Source: CAVRAW01 sp963716135 (GTDB lineage Bacteria > Planctomycetota > Planctomycetia > Pirellulales > JADZDJ01). From it: a DNA stretch of 64,000 nucleotides. Position numbers and translations under genes: made by a program. Within the stretch, counting starts at the first letter, position 1; the number at the start of each line of letters is the position of its first letter. The notes beneath the pieces are model-generated. The model did not search any database. It was not told the DNA's origin and worked only from the letters and a program-made list of their open reading frames with translations. This document shows, in pieces, positions 63,609-64,000 of this stretch. The stretch is taken from positions 1,550,001 to 1,614,000 of the forward strand of contig OY970289.1 of the NCBI GenBank assembly GCA_963716135.1. Reading direction: 5' to 3'.

Positions 63609-64000
63609 TTACGCAGCGCGCTTGGCGACCATGTTGCGGCGATGCTCGTCGAACTTGGAGACGATGAGGGCCACGTTCTGGCCGCCAAATCCGAAACTGT
63701 TGCTGAGCACGTGGCGGCAAGCGATTTCGCGGGCCACGTTGGGCACGTAGTCCAAATCGCAATCGGGATCGGCGGTTTCGTAATTGATCGTTGGCGGGAG
63801 CACGCCGCTGCGAATGGCCATGATTCCGACGACCAATTCGATTGCCCCGCCCGCAGTGGTGAAGTGCCCCAGCATGCTCTTGGTGCTGGAGATGGGCACA
63901 TGATAAGCATCGTCGCCGAAGACGCGCTTCATCGCCAGCGTTTCCATTTTGTCGTTCAGCACGGTGCCAGTGCCGTGGGCGTTGACGTAGCTGATTTCGC
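63609..64000 (-). CDS. fabF: 3-oxoacyl-ACP synthase II, C-terminal part (start outside window)
   Basis: The last 130 residues of a KAS II condensing enzyme. The catalytic histidines are in EISYVNAHGTGTVLND and in SMLGHFTTAGG, with the conserved Lys in STKSMLGH. NSFGFGGQNVALIVSKF is the typical C-terminal loop. The nucleophilic Cys lies upstream, beyond the window. It ends MVAKRAA. The SDR gene on the same strand follows 62 bases later. Confidence 0.92.
   Translation of the reverse strand, partial: EISYVNAHGTGTVLNDKMETLAMKRVFGDDAYHVPISSTKSMLGHFTTAGGAIELVVGIMAIRSGVLPPTINYETADPDCDLDYVPNVAREIACRHVLSNSFGFGGQNVALIVSKFDEHRRNMVAKRAA

Overview
The window looks like a piece of a GC-rich Planctomycetota chromosome, probably from the Pirellulales side of the phylum (inference). 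The evidence is a DUF1559 pseudopilin-like protein, giant secreted proteins with a LEDRRLL-type N-terminal motif, BBP7/Lpg1974-like outer-membrane barrels, a very large dehydrogenase-like protein with a C-terminal CxxCH heme site, and an anti-sigma factor with a DUF1559-like outer domain. No rRNA, tRNA, CRISPR array, prophage or insertion sequence was recognised. Long open frames opposite real genes are common here because of the base composition, and they were left out.

Layout. 1-10.9 kb: two paralogous secreted repeat proteins (the first cut by the window edge), each with a matching sigma-70-type promoter, then an outer-membrane barrel. 11-20 kb: a trehalose/glycogen cluster, treY and treS-maltokinase on the minus strand and treZ on the plus strand, with a small membrane gene between. 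20-24.3 kb: a GntR regulator/ABC ATPase/permease operon with a self-operator over its promoter. 24.5-28.7 kb: a sugar-nucleotidyltransferase-like gene, metF, a DUF1559 gene and a Fur-family gene. 29.4-31 kb: an ECF-type sigma factor and its overlapping membrane anti-sigma partner. 32-38.5 kb: a complete oligopeptide ABC importer (binding protein, two permeases, two ATPases). 38.8-46.5 kb: heme-containing dehydrogenase-like protein, TlpA-type thioredoxin, pteridine-reductase-like SDR, rhomboid protease and an exported protein of unknown function. 46.6-54.4 kb: rpmA, a SpoU-type RNA methyltransferase, folD, sulfite/nitrite reductase, a TPR protein, epmA, a small cytochrome and a universal stress protein. 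54.6-64 kb: a solitary DNA methyltransferase, a SEC-C/TPR protein, a BBP7-like barrel, a P1B ATPase, a small membrane protein, an rRNA-methyltransferase-like protein, an SDR and the 3' part of fabF.

The most striking observation is about the sequence itself. Sixteen genes carry 20 reading-frame breaks, and in every case the protein resumes in another frame with no lost residues. Nineteen of the 20 breaks fall on or immediately beside a GCGC tetranucleotide, nearly all behaving as one missing base. This looks like a systematic consensus error at GCGC, possibly caused by base modification of that motif in the source DNA, rather than gene decay. Coordinates below span the rejoined genes; the length arithmetic closes to whole codons for every one.
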